From Scylla paramamosain (lineage: Eukaryota; Arthropoda; Malacostraca; Decapoda; Portunidae), in contig NC_087158.1 of assembly GCF_035594125.1 (NCBI RefSeq), forward strand, positions 10,158,300-10,222,299: a stretch of DNA of 64,000 nucleotides, in the 5' to 3' direction. Under the pieces are notes generated by a model. The model did no database searches and was not told where the DNA came from. It was given only the letters and a program-made list of their open reading frames with translations. Shown here in pieces: positions 1 to 12,809 of the stretch. Within the stretch, counting starts at the first letter, position 1, and every line of letters starts with the position of its first letter. A program made the translations under genes and the position numbers.

Positions 1-240
1 GTGCAACGCTACCATGTTCATGCAGGATGGAGCTCCATGTCACAGGGCAAAATCCGTCCTGACATGGCTTCACGACTGCCAGATTGACTTTTTTGGAGGA
101 CTGGCCACCCAGTTCCCCCGATCTGAACCCTGTTGAAAACATCTAGTCCATCATGAAGAGGCGCATGCAGAGGAGGGATATCTCTGACATATCGAAGCTG
201 CGGACAGCTATCAGGGAGGAATGGCATAATTATATCAAGT
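1..240 (+). pseudogene. Tc1/mariner-type transposase, C-terminal remnant
   Basis: The translated text matches the C-terminal catalytic half of Tc1/mariner DDE transposases, which cut and paste DNA at TA sites in the nucleus. The motif MQDGAPCH, which carries the second catalytic Asp, is read from about base 20 in one frame. WPPSSPDLNPVENI, which carries the final Glu of the DD34E triad (codon 135-137), is read from about base 99 in another. The frame changes near a T-run at 89-94. A TAG replaces the usual Trp after ENI at 144-146, and the text continues as SIMKRRMQRRDISDISKL. The N-terminal half lies outside the window or is lost. The fragment ends abruptly at a LINE-A interior at about 241. 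It is a dead copy; the family call is firm, the subfamily is not. Confidence 0.85.
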
Positions 241-2330
241 AAACTGGCGGAGACGTCTCAGAATGCCTAACTTCATAAAAACTGTTTTAGCTAGAGATGA
301 CATGTGAAGTTTCCAGTTTAGATTATAAGAAAAGGACAGACCAAGGATGATCAGTGTAGTAGAGAGAGACACTTGAATATCTTTAAAGGAAAGGGGATAG
401 TTGTCTGGAAGGTTCTGTCAAGTTGATAGATGAAGGAATTGATTTTTTGAGGTATTGAACAATGCCAAGTTTACTCTGCCCTAATCGGAAATTTTAGAGA
501 GATCAGAGATCTGGCGTTCTGTGGCTTCCCTGCGTGAACTGTTTACTCCATGAAGGGTTGAACGTCAATTAAAAGATGTGGAAAAGTGCAGGGTGGTATC
601 ATCGGCATAGGAGTAGACAGGACAAGAAGTTTGGTTTAGAAGATCATTGATGAATAATAGAAAGAGAGTGGGTGACAGGACAGAACCCTGAGAAAACACC
701 ACTTTTAATAGATTTAGAACAGTGACCGTCTACCACAGTAGCAATAGAACGGTCAGAAAGGAAACTTGAGATGAAGTTATAGAGAGAAGGATAGAAGCCG
801 TAAGAGGGTAGTTCGGAAATCATTTTTTTTTTGGCCAGACTATATCAAAACCTTTTCATATGTCTAAGGCAACAGCAAAAGTTTCACCAAAATCTCCAAA
901 AGAGGATGACCAAGACTCAGTAAGGAAAGCCAGAAGCCTTGACGGAATCCATACTGGCAATCAGATAGAAAGCTGTGAAGTGATGGATGTTTAAGAATCT
1001 TTCTGTTGAGGATAGATTAAAAAACTTTAGATAGGCAGGAAATTAAAGCAATAGGACGGCAGTTTGAGGGATTAGAACGGTCACTCTTTTTAGGAACAGG
1101 CTGAATGAAGGCAAACTTCCAGCAAGAAGGAAAGGTAGAAGTTGACAGAGTTGAAAGAGTTTGACTAGGCAAGGTGCAAGCACTGAGGCACAATTTCGGA
1201 GAACAATAGGAGGGACCCCATCAGGTCTATAAGCCTTCCGAGGGTTTAGGCCAGCGAGGGTATGGAAAACATCATTACGAAAAAAATTGATAGGTAGCAT
1301 GAAGTAGCCAGAGGATGGAGGAGGAACAAGCCCTGAATCGTCCAAGGTAGCGTTTTTAGCAAAGGTTTGAGCGAAGAGTTCAGCTTTAGAGATAGATGTG
1401 ATAGCAGTGGTGCCATCTGATTGAAATAAAGTAGGAAACGAAGAAGCAAAGTTATTGGAGATGTTTTTGGCTAGACGCCAGAAGTAACGAGGGGAGTTAG
1501 ATCTTGAAAGATTTTGACAATTTCTATTAATGAATGAGTTTTCGACTAGTTTGAGAACAGACTTGGCATGGTTCCAGGCAGAAATATAAAGTGCATGAGA
1601 TTCTGGTGATAGAAGGCTAAGTACCTTGTGTGGGCCACCTCTCTATTATGTATAGCACGAGAACAGGGTGTGTTAAACCAAGGTTTGGAAGGTTTAGGTT
1701 GAGAAAAGAGTGAGGAATGTACGCCTCCATGCCAGACACTATCATCTCTGTTATGCACTCGGCACACGGAGACGGATTTCTGACACGGAAGCAGTAGTCA
1801 TTCCAAGGAAAATCAGCAACTCTAACAAGCAGAGGCAAAATGCCAGAGGCACCTCCGCTTAGGGGTATCCTGAGGAGGGATTAGAGGGATAGGACAAGAT
1901 ACAGATATGAGATTATGATCGGAGGAGTCCAATGGAAAAGAAAGAGTAGCAGCATAGGCAGAGGAATTAGAGGTTAGGAAAAGGTCGAGAATGTTGGTCG
2001 TTTCTCCAGGAATACGATCAGGAATACGAGTAGGATGTTGCACCAGTTGCTCAAGGTCATGGAGGATAGCAAAGTTGAAGGCTAGTTCACCAGGATGGTC
2101 AGTGGAGAGAGAGGAAAGCCAAAGCTGGTGGTGAACATTGAAGTCTCCAAGAATGGAGATTTCCGCAAAAGGGAAGAGAGTCAGAATGTGCTCCACTTCG
2201 GAAGCTAAATAATCAAAGAATTTTTTTTTTATATTCAGATGAGTTAGGTGAGAGGTATACAGCACAGATCAATTTAGTTTGAGAGTAACTTAAAATAATT
2301 GTCCAAACATCAGCAATAATGGAGGAAATA
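241..2330 (-). mobile_element. LINE-A fragment, reversed, truncated at both ends
   Basis: Read on the minus strand this matches the LINE-A copy at 2993-6313 from its endonuclease region ([15 protein letters not shown] near 2250) to just before its C-terminal domain (the CTCCGCCAG site near 245). Recognisable pieces include the endonuclease motif [12 protein letters not shown] and the reverse-transcriptase entry motif [15 protein letters not shown]. Many indels and stops break the frame, and TTG-like and T-rich changes occur near 820 and 2220. The 3' UTR and poly(A) tail are missing, so the fragment was cut after insertion or rearranged. It directly abuts the Tc1 remnant on the left. The 5' limit near 2330 is approximate because similarity fades. 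Confidence 0.85.
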
Positions 2331-2555
2331 ATCAGAAATCTCACTAAATTAAAGGAAAATGAGGATGAAAATGACACAAGAATAAGCAGGTGTCTGTCTA
2401 AGGAAACAATGAAAAAAATATATGAAGAAGATAAGGAAAAGGACAGTAAATGCACACGAAAAGTTTTTTTTTTTTCTTAGAGTTATGGGACTACAGCCAA
2501 AAAAAAAAAAAAAAAAAGTGGCACATGAAGAAAATGTAAAATTGAATAATGAAAA
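2331..2555. other. Unassigned A-rich spacer
   Basis: A purine-rich stretch between the LINE-A fragment and the LINE-C reverse transcriptase, with T- and A-runs at 2465-2476 and 2500-2517. Short open frames on both strands are low in complexity and match nothing I recognise. It may be decayed upstream LINE-C sequence. Confidence 0.4.
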
Positions 2556-2992
2556 GTATACCAAGACAGTATTAGCCTCAATCATGTTCTTGATATGTCA
2601 GTTATATAGATTCCAGTATTGGAATAGAGACATGCATTAACACGTTTGCTGACGATGCAAAGTAGCAAAGGAAAATAAATGATGAAGGTTCATGCAAGGA
2701 GTTACAGAAAGACCTCATGGAGATTTGTGACTGGAACAAGATATGGCAAGCGGATTTTGATGTTAATAATTGTCACGTGATGAAAGAGACTTAATTGGAA
2801 TGATGAATAAAAAGAAAATATAATTCAAGCATTGGAAAAAAAAGACTTAAGTGTAATAATAAACAACATGCCTTCACCAGAGGACAACATAAAGGGAAGG
2901 AACATGCACCACTTGTTGGTAAAAATATAAAGATAGCAATTAGATACATAGATATTACTTATTAAGGAGGCTTATTAAATTACTTATTTATA
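2556..2992 (+). pseudogene. LINE-C reverse transcriptase, palm-region remnant (5' part)
   Basis: Translation gives TVLASIMFLICQ followed, after a frame change, by TFADDAK, which is the catalytic [YF]xDD box of a non-LTR reverse transcriptase. Downstream come KELQKDLMEICDWNKIWQ and a decayed SPEDNI segment, which in CR1/Jockey-type elements lead to the thumb domain. Stop codons (for example TAG after ADDAK) and frameshifts show it is dead. The text stops at 2992, where LINE-A copy 1 begins, and resumes at about 6322, so this gene was split by that insertion. Exact clade is not resolved. Confidence 0.75.
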
Positions 2993-5900
2993 GGAGGAGG
3001 CAGTAGACACCTGCCGAAACGATAATTACTCCCAGTGAGGTCTAAAGCACTGTTCAGGGGGTGCTGTGAACTTATCATTAAACCCAGCTGTGACCTCACT
3101 GAACGTTTCCCTTTGTGTCTCACAACACAAGGGGGTAGTCACAGCCTGCCCTCTAAAGACAACTCTCTTCCTCCACACAAAACTACAAGCACCTAATAAC
3201 ACACACACCCTTCACTCCAAAAATTTTAAAATCATGGCGACTCCTACACCAGCCTCGGAGTCCCCATCTGGGGAGGGGACCATAAATGTCCCCAGGTCGG
3301 ACTGCCTTTCCGTCGACGACCCTAAGTGTCTTGACACCCCCCTCAACTTTTTCTTCATTAACTTCTGCAACATTCGCGGTCTAAGATCTAATTTTCAATC
3401 TGTAGAACACCACCTCTCCTCTTCTAAACCTCATCTTCTTTTCCTCACTGAAACTCAGGTGTCTGAGGCAACTGACAGTAGCCCCTTTTCTGTTCCCTCC
3501 TACTTTCTCTATCCTCATTTTCGATCCAAAGCTGGATGCTGCATTTATGTGCGCAATGACTTAACCTGCTCTCGTGCCCACGCTCTTGAATCTTCCGAGT
3601 TTTCCACCATCTGGCTACGACTACAGAGTCATTCTCATACTAAATTTATCTGTGCTGTATACCTCTCTCCTAACTCCTCTGACTATAAGAAATTCTTTGA
3701 CTACTTAACTTCCAAAGTGGAGCACATTCTGACCCTCTTCCCTTTTGCAGAGATCTCCATTCTTGGAGACTTCAATGTTCACCACCAGCTTTGGCTTTCC
3801 TCTCCCTTCACTGACCATCCTGGTGAACTAGCCTACAACTTTGCTATCCTCCATGACCTAGAGCAATTGGTGCAACACCCTACTCGTATTCCTGACCGTC
3901 TTGGAGATACGCCCAACATTCTTGACCTTTTCCTGACCTCTAATCCTTCTGCTTATGCTGTCACCCTTTCTTCTCCGTTGGGCTCCTCCGATCACAATCT
4001 CATATCTTTATCTTGTCCTATCACTCCAATCCCTCCTCAGGATCCCCCTAAGCGAAGGTGCCTCTGGCGTTTTGCCTCTGCTAGTTGGGGGGACCTGAGG
4101 CGGTATTTTGCTGATTTTCCTTGGAATGACTACTGCTTCCGTGTCAGAGACCCGTCTTTGTGTGCTGAGCGCATAACAGAGGTGATAGTGTCTGGCATGG
4201 AGGCGTACATTCCTCACTCTTTTTCTCGTCCTAAACCTTCTAAACCTTGGTTTAACACAGCTTGTTCTCGTGCTATACATGATAGAGAGGTGGCCCACAA
4301 AAGGTACTTAAGCCTTCCTTCACCAGAATCTCATGCACTTTATATTTCTGCCCGGAACCATGCCAAGTCTGTTCTCCAACTAGCCAAAAACTCCTTCATT
4401 AACAGAAAATGTCAAAACCTTTCAAGATCTAACTCCCCTCGTGATTTCTGGCATCTAGCCAAAAATATCTCCAATAACTTTGCTTCTTCTTCTTTCCCTC
4501 CTCTACTTCAACCAGATGGCACCACTGCTATCACATCTATTTCTAAAGCTGAACTCTTTGCTCAAACCTTTGCTAAAAACTCTACCTTGGACGATTCTGG
4601 GCTTGTTCCTCCCTCTCCTCCACCCTCTGACTACTTCATGCCTCGTATTAAAATTCTTCGTAATGATGTTTTCCATGCCCTCGCTGGCCTAAATCCTCAG
4701 AAGGCTTATGGACCTGATGGGGTCCCTCCTATTGTTCTCCGAAACTGTGCCTCCGTGCTTGCACCTTGCCTAGTCAAACTCTTTCAGCTCTGTCTGTCAA
4801 CATCTACCTTTCCTTCTTGCTGGAAGTTTGCCTACATTCAACCTGTTCCTAAAAAGGGTGACCGCTCTAATCCCTCAAACTACCGTCCTATTGCTTTAAT
4901 TTCCTGCTTATCTAAAGTTTTTGAATCTATCCTCAACAGGAAGATTCTTAAACATCTATCACTTCACAACCTTCTATCTGATCGCCAGTATGGGTTCCCT
5001 CAAGGCCGCTCGACTGGTGATCTTCTGGCTTTCCTTACTGAGTCTTGGTCATCCTCTTTTAGAGACTTTGGTGAAACTTTTGCTGTTGCCTTGGACATAT
5101 CAAAAGCCTTTGATAGAGTCTGGCACAAAGCTTTGATTTCCAAACTACCCTCCTACGGTTTCTATCCTTCTCTCTGTAACTTCATCTCAAGTTTCCTTTC
5201 TGACCGTTCTATTGCTGCTGTGGTAGACGGTCACTGTTCTTCTCCTAAATCTATTAACAGTGGTGTTCCTCAGGGTTCTGTCCTGTCACCCACTCTCTTC
5301 TTATTATTCATTAATGATCTTCTAAAACAAACTTCTTGTCCTATCCACTCCTATGCTGATGATACCACCCTGCACTTTTCCACGTCTTTTCATAGACGTC
5401 CAACCCTTCAGGAGGTAAACATATCACGCAGGGAAGCCACAGAACGCCTGACTTCTGATCTTTCTAAAATTTCTGATTGGGGCAGAGCAAACTTGGTATT
5501 GTTCAATGCCTCAAAAACTCAATTCCTCCATCTATCAACTCGACACAATCTTCCAGACAACTATCCCCTCTTCTTCAATGACACTCAACTATCCCCCTCT
5601 TCTACACTGAACATCCTCGGTCTGTCCTTTACTTATAATCTGAACTGGAAACTTCACATCTCATCTCTAGCTAAAACAGCTTCCATGAAGTTAGGTGTTC
5701 TGAGACGTCTCCGCCAGTTTTTCTCACCCCCGCAGCTGCTAACTCTGTACAAGGGCCTTATCCGTCCATGTATGGAGTATGCTTCACATGTCTGGGGGGG
5801 TTCCACTCATACTGCTGTTCTAGACAGGGTGGAATCAAAAGCTTTTCGTCTCATCAACTCCTCTCCTCTAACTGACTGTCTTCAGCCTCTCTCTCACCGC

Positions 5901-6280
5901 CGCAATGTTGCATCTCTAGCTGTCTTCTACCGCTATTTTCATGCTAACTGCTCTTCTGATCTTGCTAACTGCATGCCTCCCCTCCTTCCGCGGCCTCGCT
6001 GCACAAGACTTTCTTCTTTCTCTCACTCCTATTCTGTCCACCTCTCTAACGCAAGAGTTAACCAGTATTCTCAATCATTCATCCCTTTCTCTGGTAAACT
6101 CTGGAACTCCTTGCCTGCTTCTGTATTTCCACCTTCCTATGACTTGAACTCCTTCAAGAGGGAGGTTTCAAGACACTTATCCACCAATTTTTGACCACTG
6201 CTTTGACCCTTTTAGGGACTGGCATTTCAGTGGGCATTTTTTTTGTTGGATTTTTGTTGCCCTTGGCCAGTATCCTTCCT

Positions 6281-6313
<33 letters not shown>
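2993..6313 (+). mobile_element. LINE-A copy 1: full-length non-LTR retrotransposon
   Basis: The element runs from GAGGAGGCAGTAGACACCTG to a poly(A) run at 6285-6313. The same 5' start appears in the copy at 30753, which supports it as the true 5' end. It has a 5' UTR of about 240 bases, one long ORF and a 3' UTR of about 90 bases ending in TTGCCCTTGGCCAGTATCC and poly(A). An 8-base TATTTATA lies just before the element (2985-2992) and again at 6328-6335, within a slightly diverged longer match, and is a candidate target-site duplication. It sits inside LINE-C in the same orientation. At least six further copies lie in this window, and the copy at 13878 is nearly identical. Confidence 0.9.
3234..6194 (+). 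CDS. LINE-A endonuclease-reverse transcriptase polyprotein
   Basis: A 986-residue protein that would nick target DNA and copy its own RNA at the nick. I chose the ATG at 3234 (ATCATGGCG context) although the frame is open from 3066. The copy at 30753 keeps this ATG but shifts frame upstream of it, so the upstream part is probably 5' UTR. Residues 38-265 form an exonuclease-endonuclease-phosphatase domain with LTET (Glu near 73), LGDFN (178-182) and SSDHN (251-255). The reverse transcriptase spans about 488-760: [19 protein letters not shown] with Asp621, [10 protein letters not shown] (677-686) and YADD (707-710). A thumb and C-terminal region ending in [13 protein letters not shown] follows. 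No ORF1, RNase H or zinc knuckle is visible. Residue 589 is Pro in GFPQGRST, where other copies have Arg (GFRQGRST), and this may disable it. The clade is Jockey/CR1-like; I cannot place it more exactly. Confidence 0.9.
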   Translation: MATPTPASESPSGEGTINVPRSDCLSVDDPKCLDTPLNFFFINFCNIRGLRSNFQSVEHHLSSSKPHLLFLTETQVSEATDSSPFSVPSYFLYPHFRSKAGCCIYVRNDLTCSRAHALESSEFSTIWLRLQSHSHTKFICAVYLSPNSSDYKKFFDYLTSKVEHILTLFPFAEISILGDFNVHHQLWLSSPFTDHPGELAYNFAILHDLEQLVQHPTRIPDRLGDTPNILDLFLTSNPSAYAVTLSSPLGSSDHNLISLSCPITPIPPQDPPKRRCLWRFASASWGDLRRYFADFPWNDYCFRVRDPSLCAERITEVIVSGMEAYIPHSFSRPKPSKPWFNTACSRAIHDREVAHKRYLSLPSPESHALYISARNHAKSVLQLAKNSFINRKCQNLSRSNSPRDFWHLAKNISNNFASSSFPPLLQPDGTTAITSISKAELFAQTFAKNSTLDDSGLVPPSPPPSDYFMPRIKILRNDVFHALAGLNPQKAYGPDGVPPIVLRNCASVLAPCLVKLFQLCLSTSTFPSCWKFAYIQPVPKKGDRSNPSNYRPIALISCLSKVFESILNRKILKHLSLHNLLSDRQYGFPQGRSTGDLLAFLTESWSSSFRDFGETFAVALDISKAFDRVWHKALISKLPSYGFYPSLCNFISSFLSDRSIAAVVDGHCSSPKSINSGVPQGSVLSPTLFLLFINDLLKQTSCPIHSYADDTTLHFSTSFHRRPTLQEVNISRREATERLTSDLSKISDWGRANLVLFNASKTQFLHLSTRHNLPDNYPLFFNDTQLSPSSTLNILGLSFTYNLNWKLHISSLAKTASMKLGVLRRLRQFFSPPQLLTLYKGLIRPCMEYASHVWGGSTHTAVLDRVESKAFRLINSSPLTDCLQPLSHRRNVASLAVFYRYFHANCSSDLANCMPPLLPRPRCTRLSSFSHSYSVHLSNARVNQYSQSFIPFSGKLWNSLPASVFPPSYDLNSFKREVSRHLSTNF

Positions 6314-6315
<2 letters not shown>

Positions 6316-6321
6316 AAATAA

Positions 6322-6500
6322 TAATAATATTTATAAGACCAACACTTGAATGTGCAGCTGTAATATGGAATTCACTCAGAGCAGCCACAAAATGGGTACC
6401 AGTCTTGAAAGATCTCAACTATGAAGAAAGGCTTGACAAATTGAGGCTCTCCGAGGAAAGACGACAACGAGGCGACATGATCTTTATGTACAAATGTGTA
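6322..6500 (+). pseudogene. LINE-C reverse transcriptase, C-terminal remnant (3' part)
   Basis: The open text [15 protein letters not shown], then [20 protein letters not shown] and [15 protein letters not shown], is the classic end of CR1/Jockey-type reverse transcriptases, where LEYA..VW, YEERL and RRxRGDxI are conserved. About 15 to 20 residues are missing between WNS and ATK. It continues the LINE-C text broken off at 2992. It runs directly into a 57-base A-run and then (TA)n. Confidence 0.8.
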
Positions 6501-6501
6501 G

Positions 6502-7503
<1,002 letters not shown>

Positions 7504-7736
7504 CAAGCAAAATTAAAAGGACACAGTAAGAAAATTGCACACACACACACAAAAAAAAAAAAAAAAATGAAGAAAAATAGTTTACCTGACAGAATAATCA
7601 GCCAATATTATTCATTGACTGACGAAATTGTGTGGAAGGAGCATTCTTAGCTTTAAATATAGATATGAAAAATTAACTTTTAAATGAATGGGCATTACAA
7701 ACTTGACTCAATGATGCAAAAATATACTTTAGTAAG

Positions 7737-7737
<1 letters not shown>
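7504..7737. other. Non-coding spacer
   Basis: AT-rich unique-looking DNA with a short CA run and an A-run (7538-7567). I see no gene or known repeat. Confidence 0.5.

Positions 7738-7810
<73 letters not shown>
7738..7810. repeat. (CA)n microsatellite
   Basis: About 36 uninterrupted CA units. Confidence 0.97.
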
Positions 7811-7811
<1 letters not shown>

Positions 7812-7913
7812 TTCAATTAATCTAGAAAAGTATTACATATAAAGAAATGTTAAAGATTTGATTTCGATTGTATTATCAGCAAACAATTGTTGCTGTTATT
7901 GTTACTAATACTA

Positions 7914-8155
7914 TTACTGTAGTGGTTAGCACGCTCGGTTCACAGCTGAGATATCCCAGATTCGATCCCCTGACGGAGAAGGATGGACGGTCTTTTCACA
8001 CCCATACCCCCTATCCACCCAGTTGTGAGTGGGTACCGGGTGGCAGCGAGGGTTATGTCCCACCTGTCGCGGTGGCAGCGCTGAAAGATACAAACCCATG
8101 ATCCCCAAACCCGGTTTCGGCCAAACCACATAAAATATCGAAACAAAGCTTTTGT
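7914..8155 (+). mobile_element. tRNA-Val-derived SINE, copy 1
   Basis: The head reads TAGTGGTTAGCACGC (RNA polymerase III A box) followed by a good anticodon stem-loop with loop TTCACAG, so the anticodon would be CAC (Val), then AGATTCGATCCC (B box). The roughly 180-base body after the tRNA part is not tRNA-like and ends in CATAAAATATCGAAACAAAG. The acceptor stem is not closed, so this is a retroposed tRNA-derived element and not a tRNA gene. The element at 22488-22768 has the same kind of head but a different body. Confidence 0.7.
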
Positions 8156-8681
<526 letters not shown>

Positions 8682-9169
8682 CTGTTCCTTTACCGTTAAT
8701 GTATGGAGTTAAAATTAGAAATACTCTGTTTCGTTTACTTATTTATTTTTTTATTTATTTTTTTTATTTTTTTTACAAAATCATATACCATGCTCCCGTA
8801 TTCAACTCTGTACATTTATCCAGCAAATTCCTGGTCTCTGGTAATCCACCATCTAGCCTTTTAAATATTGTATAACTGGAGTGAAAAGTAGTACTTAGTC
8901 CTTAATAAAGATTCCGAGCTTTCTGAATTACTAAACATTTTATGTATCCTTGAAATATCGAACGGTTTAAAAAAAAGGAAACCGAAACACTGCGATTCAC
9001 TCTAGCCAAACTGAGCCAGTACAGTGTGTGTTTGTCTGGTGAACGAGCTCGTTGGATCGAGTGCCTTGAACACATTATGTATGTGAGTATCGGGGTAGTG
9101 ATTCCGAAGCTTCACACAGTCCAAAGAAAAATTCTCATGGAATGGTTAAGTTAATAGAATTCCCGAAAG

Positions 9170-9192
9170 TATATATATATATATATATATAC

Positions 9193-9285
<93 letters not shown>

Positions 9286-9569
9286 ACAGTCAATACCTGA
9301 ATCCAGACAATTTGTAAAGTGACTTATTTTTTCAGGCAATTTGTGAACTGCCTGGTTAGGTTAGGTTAGGTTAGGTTAGGTTAGGTTAGGTTAGGTTAGG
9401 TTAGGTTAGGTTAGGTTAACCTAACCTAACCTAACCTAACCTAACCTAACCTAACCTAACCTAACCTAACCTAACCTAACCTAACCTAACCTAACCTAAC
9501 CAGGCAGTTCACAAATTGCCTGAAAAAATAAGTCACTTTACAAATTGTCTGGATTCAGGTATTGACTGT

Positions 9570-9660
<91 letters not shown>
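9170..9660. repeat. Perfect palindrome centred on head-to-head telomeric repeats
   Basis: The left arm is (TA)n (9170-9282), 71 bases of unique sequence starting GTTACAGTCAATACCTG (9283-9353), then TTAGG repeats to 9417. The right arm is the exact reverse complement: CCTAA repeats from 9418, the same 71 bases (9502-9572) and (TA)n to 9660. The unique parts match base for base. The centre is GTTAAC at 9415-9420. The two telomeric tracts differ by exactly 20 bases, or four units. Confidence 0.95.
9354..9501. repeat. Interstitial telomeric repeat, (TTAGG)13-(CCTAA)17
   Basis: About 64 bases of TTAGG units followed without a spacer by about 84 bases of CCTAA units. TTAGG is the canonical arthropod telomere repeat. 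This head-to-head order is the one expected at an end-to-end telomere join. Confidence 0.95.
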
Positions 9661-9665
<5 letters not shown>

Positions 9666-9707
9666 GACAATTTAATGTCAGGTCCAGTTGAGAATTCCAA
9701 ACAGAAT

Positions 9708-12290
9708 AATCAAATAATGGAGGATAAGAGTCTTGAAACCTCCCTCTTGAAAGAGTTCAAGTTATAGAAAGGAAGAAATACAGAAGCAGACAGGGAGTTC
9801 CAGAGCTTACCAAGGAAAGGAATGAATGATTGAAAATACTGGTTAACTCTTGCATTAGAGAGATGGACAGAATAGGGAGAGAAGCATGCAGTGAGCAAGA
9901 TCAGAAGAACAGTTAGCATGGAAATAATGGTAGATAATAGCAAGAGATGCAACATTGTGCCAATGGGAAAGAGGCTGAAGACAGTGAATTAGAGGAGAGG
10001 AGTTGATGAGACGAAGAGGTTTTGATTCCACCCTGTCTAGAAGAGCAGTAGGAGTGGAACTCCCCCCAACATGTGAAACATACTTCATACATGGTCGGAT
10101 AAGGCTTCTTTACAGAGTTTTGCAGCTGGAAGGGTGAGAAAAACTGGTGGAGACGACTCAGAACACCTGACTTCATAGAAGCTATTTTAGCTAGAGATGA
10201 AATGTGAAGTTTCCAGTTTTAGACTATAAGTAAAGGACAGACCGAGGATGTTCAGTGTAGAAGACAGGGACAGTTGAGTGTCAATGAAGAAGGTTGTGTC
10301 AAGTTTATAGATGGAGGAAAGTTTGATTTAGAAGATCATTAATGGATAATAGGAAGAAAGTTGGTGACAGGACAGAATCTTGATGACACCACTGTTAATA
10401 GATTTAGAAGAAGAACAGTGACCGTCTACTACAGCAGCAATATAATGGTCAGAAAGGAAATTTGAAATGATATTACATATAGAAGGATAGAAGCCGTAGA
10501 AGGGTAGTTTTAAAATCAAAGTTTTGTACGAAACTCTATCAAAAGCTTTTTATATATCTAAAATAACAGCAAAAATTTCACCAGAATCTCTAATAGAGAA
10601 TGACCAAGACTCAGTGAGGAAAGCCAGATCACCGGTAGAGCCGCCTTGAAGGAACTCATACTAGCGATCACATAGAATGTTGTGAAGTGATAGATGTTTA
10701 AGAATCTTCATGTTAAGGAAAGTTTAAAAAAAAATTAGATAGGCAGGAAATTAAAGGAAGCGGTTAGTGGTTTGAAGGATTAGAACGATCACCCTTTTTA
10801 GGAACAGACTGAATGTTGGCAAACTTCCAACAAGAAGGAAAGGTTGATAGAGTTGAAGGAGTCTGACTAGGCATGGAGGCACAGTTTCGGAGAACAATAG
10901 GATAAATCCCATCAGGTACATAAGCCTTCCGAAGGAACAAGCCCTGAATTATGCAAGTTAGTGTGTTTAGCAAAGGTTTGAGCGAAGAATTGGGTTTTAG
11001 AAATTGATGAGATGGGAGTGGTGCCATCAGGATGAAATAAATGAGGGAAAGATGAAGAAGCAAAATTATTGGAGATGATTTTTGGTTAGGTGCCAGAAGT
11101 CAAGAGGGGAGTTAGATCTTAAAAGGTTTTGACACTTTCTATTAATGAAGGAGTTTTTGGCTAGTTGGAGAACAGACTTAGCATGACTCAGGGCAAAAAT
11201 ATAAAGCGCATGAGATTCAGATGATGGAAGATTTAATTACCTTCTATGGGCCATCTCTCTATCATGTATAGCACGAGAACAGGCTGTTTGAGTTTAGTGT
11301 TGAGTTCGAGAGAAAAATTGAGGCATATACGCCTCCATGCCAGACACTATCACCTCTGTTATGCACTCAGCACACAGAGACGGGTTTCTGAAACGGAAGC
11401 AGTAGTCATTCCAGGGAAAATCAGCTTAATACCTCCTCAGGTCACCCAATCAACAGAGGCAAAACGCCAGAGGCACCTCCGCTTTGGAGGATCCTGAGGA
11501 AGGCTTGGAGCGATAGGAAAAGATACAGATATGAGATTGTGATTGAAGGAGCCCGATGGAGAAGATTAGGTGACAGCATAAGCAGAAGGATTAGAGCTGA
11601 AGAAAAGGTAAAAAATGTTGGGCGTATCTCCAAGACGGTCAAGAATAATAGTGCTTTGCACCAGTCGCTCTTGGTCGTGGAGGATATTAGTGTTAAAGCC
11701 TAGTTCATCAGAATGGTCAGTGAAGGGAGAAGAAAGCCAAACATGGTGGTGAACATTGAAGTCTCCAAGAATGGAGATCTCCGCAAAAGGGAAGAGAGTC
11801 AGAATGTGCTCCTCTTTGGAATTAAGAAGTCAAAGAATTTCTTGTAGTCAGAGAAGCTAGGTGATAGGTAGACAGCACAGATAAATTTAGTTTGAGAGTG
11901 ACTCTGTAGTCGTTGCCAGATGGTGAAAAATTCGGTAGATTCAAGAGCTTGGACACACGAGTAGGTTAAGCCGTTGCGCACATAGACGCAACATCCAGTT
12001 TTGGATTGAAAATTAAGGTAGAGAAAGTACGAGGAAACAGAAAAGGAGGTACTGTCAGTTGCCTCAGACACCTGTGTTTCAGTGAGGAAAAGAAGATGAG
12101 GTTTAATAGAGGAGAGGTGGTGTTCTACAGATTGAGAATAAGGTCTAAAGCCGTGCATGTTACAGAAGTTAATGAAAAAAAAAGTTGAGGAGGGTGTCAA
12201 GACACTTAGGGCCGATACCAGAAGAGCAGTCCGTCCTGGGGAGCTTTTGTGATCCCCTCCCCAGATGGGGACTCCGAGGCTGGTGTAGTA
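9708..12290 (-). mobile_element. LINE-A copy, reversed, decayed
   Basis: On the minus strand this runs from the LINE-A coding start region (CTACTACACCAGCCTCGG near 12285) to the end of the coding region near 9715 (the FKREVSR segment). It has no 3' UTR or poly(A). Recognisable segments are the endonuclease start (FFINFCNMHGF), [16 protein letters not shown], the WNSLSASVF C-terminus and a damaged reverse transcriptase. Many frameshifts and small deletions, for example the loss of YGPDGVPP spacing near 10925 and of the YADD region near 10340, make it non-functional. It is older than the copies at 2993 and 13878. Confidence 0.9.
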
Positions 12291-12360
12291 GTTGTTGTAG
12301 TTGTTGTTGTTGTAGTTGTGATAGTAATTGTTGCTGTTGTTAGTGTCTTTATTACTACTA
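12291..12360. repeat. (GTT)n-like trinucleotide tract
   Basis: An imperfect GTT/GTA run that begins exactly where the reversed LINE-A ends. Confidence 0.85.
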
Positions 12361-12402
12361 AACACATTGTTCTTACCTTTTTATAGTTGTACTGTTTTTA
12401 CA

Positions 12403-12418
12403 GTTATTACTATTATTA

Positions 12419-12480
<62 letters not shown>

Positions 12481-12544
12481 GTTATTATCATTATTATTAT
12501 TATCAGTAGCAGCAATAGTAGTAGTAGTAGTTTTAGTGGTAGTA

Positions 12545-12608
<64 letters not shown>
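12403..12608. repeat. (ATT)n microsatellite
   Basis: Two long ATT tracts (12403-12510 and 12541-12608) around a GTA-rich interruption. Confidence 0.95.
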
Positions 12609-12609
<1 letters not shown>

Positions 12610-12661
12610 TACCCGAAACGGCATGTGCTCCTGCCGTAGAAACCCAAGACTTAAGCTAAGA

Positions 12662-12734
12662 GTTTATTTATTTATTTATTTTTATTTATTTATTTATTTT
12701 TTTATTATTTATTTATTTATTTATTTTTTATTTT

Positions 12735-12807
<73 letters not shown>
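12662..12807. repeat. (TTTA)n then (GA)n microsatellite
   Basis: A TTTA tetranucleotide tract (12662-12735) is followed by about 35 GA units (12738-12807). Confidence 0.95.

Positions 12808-12809
<2 letters not shown>

Noticed and set aside
4008..4298. 96-codon antisense frame in LINE-A, also open in the copies at 9.7, 13.9 and 31 kb
   Set aside because: It lies opposite the conserved EN-RT coding strand. Its persistence follows from the youth and codon constraint of the sense frame.
12479..12739. Frames rich in Ile, Val, Ser or Asn at 12.3-12.7 and 35.3-35.7 kb
   Set aside because: Translations of trinucleotide repeats.
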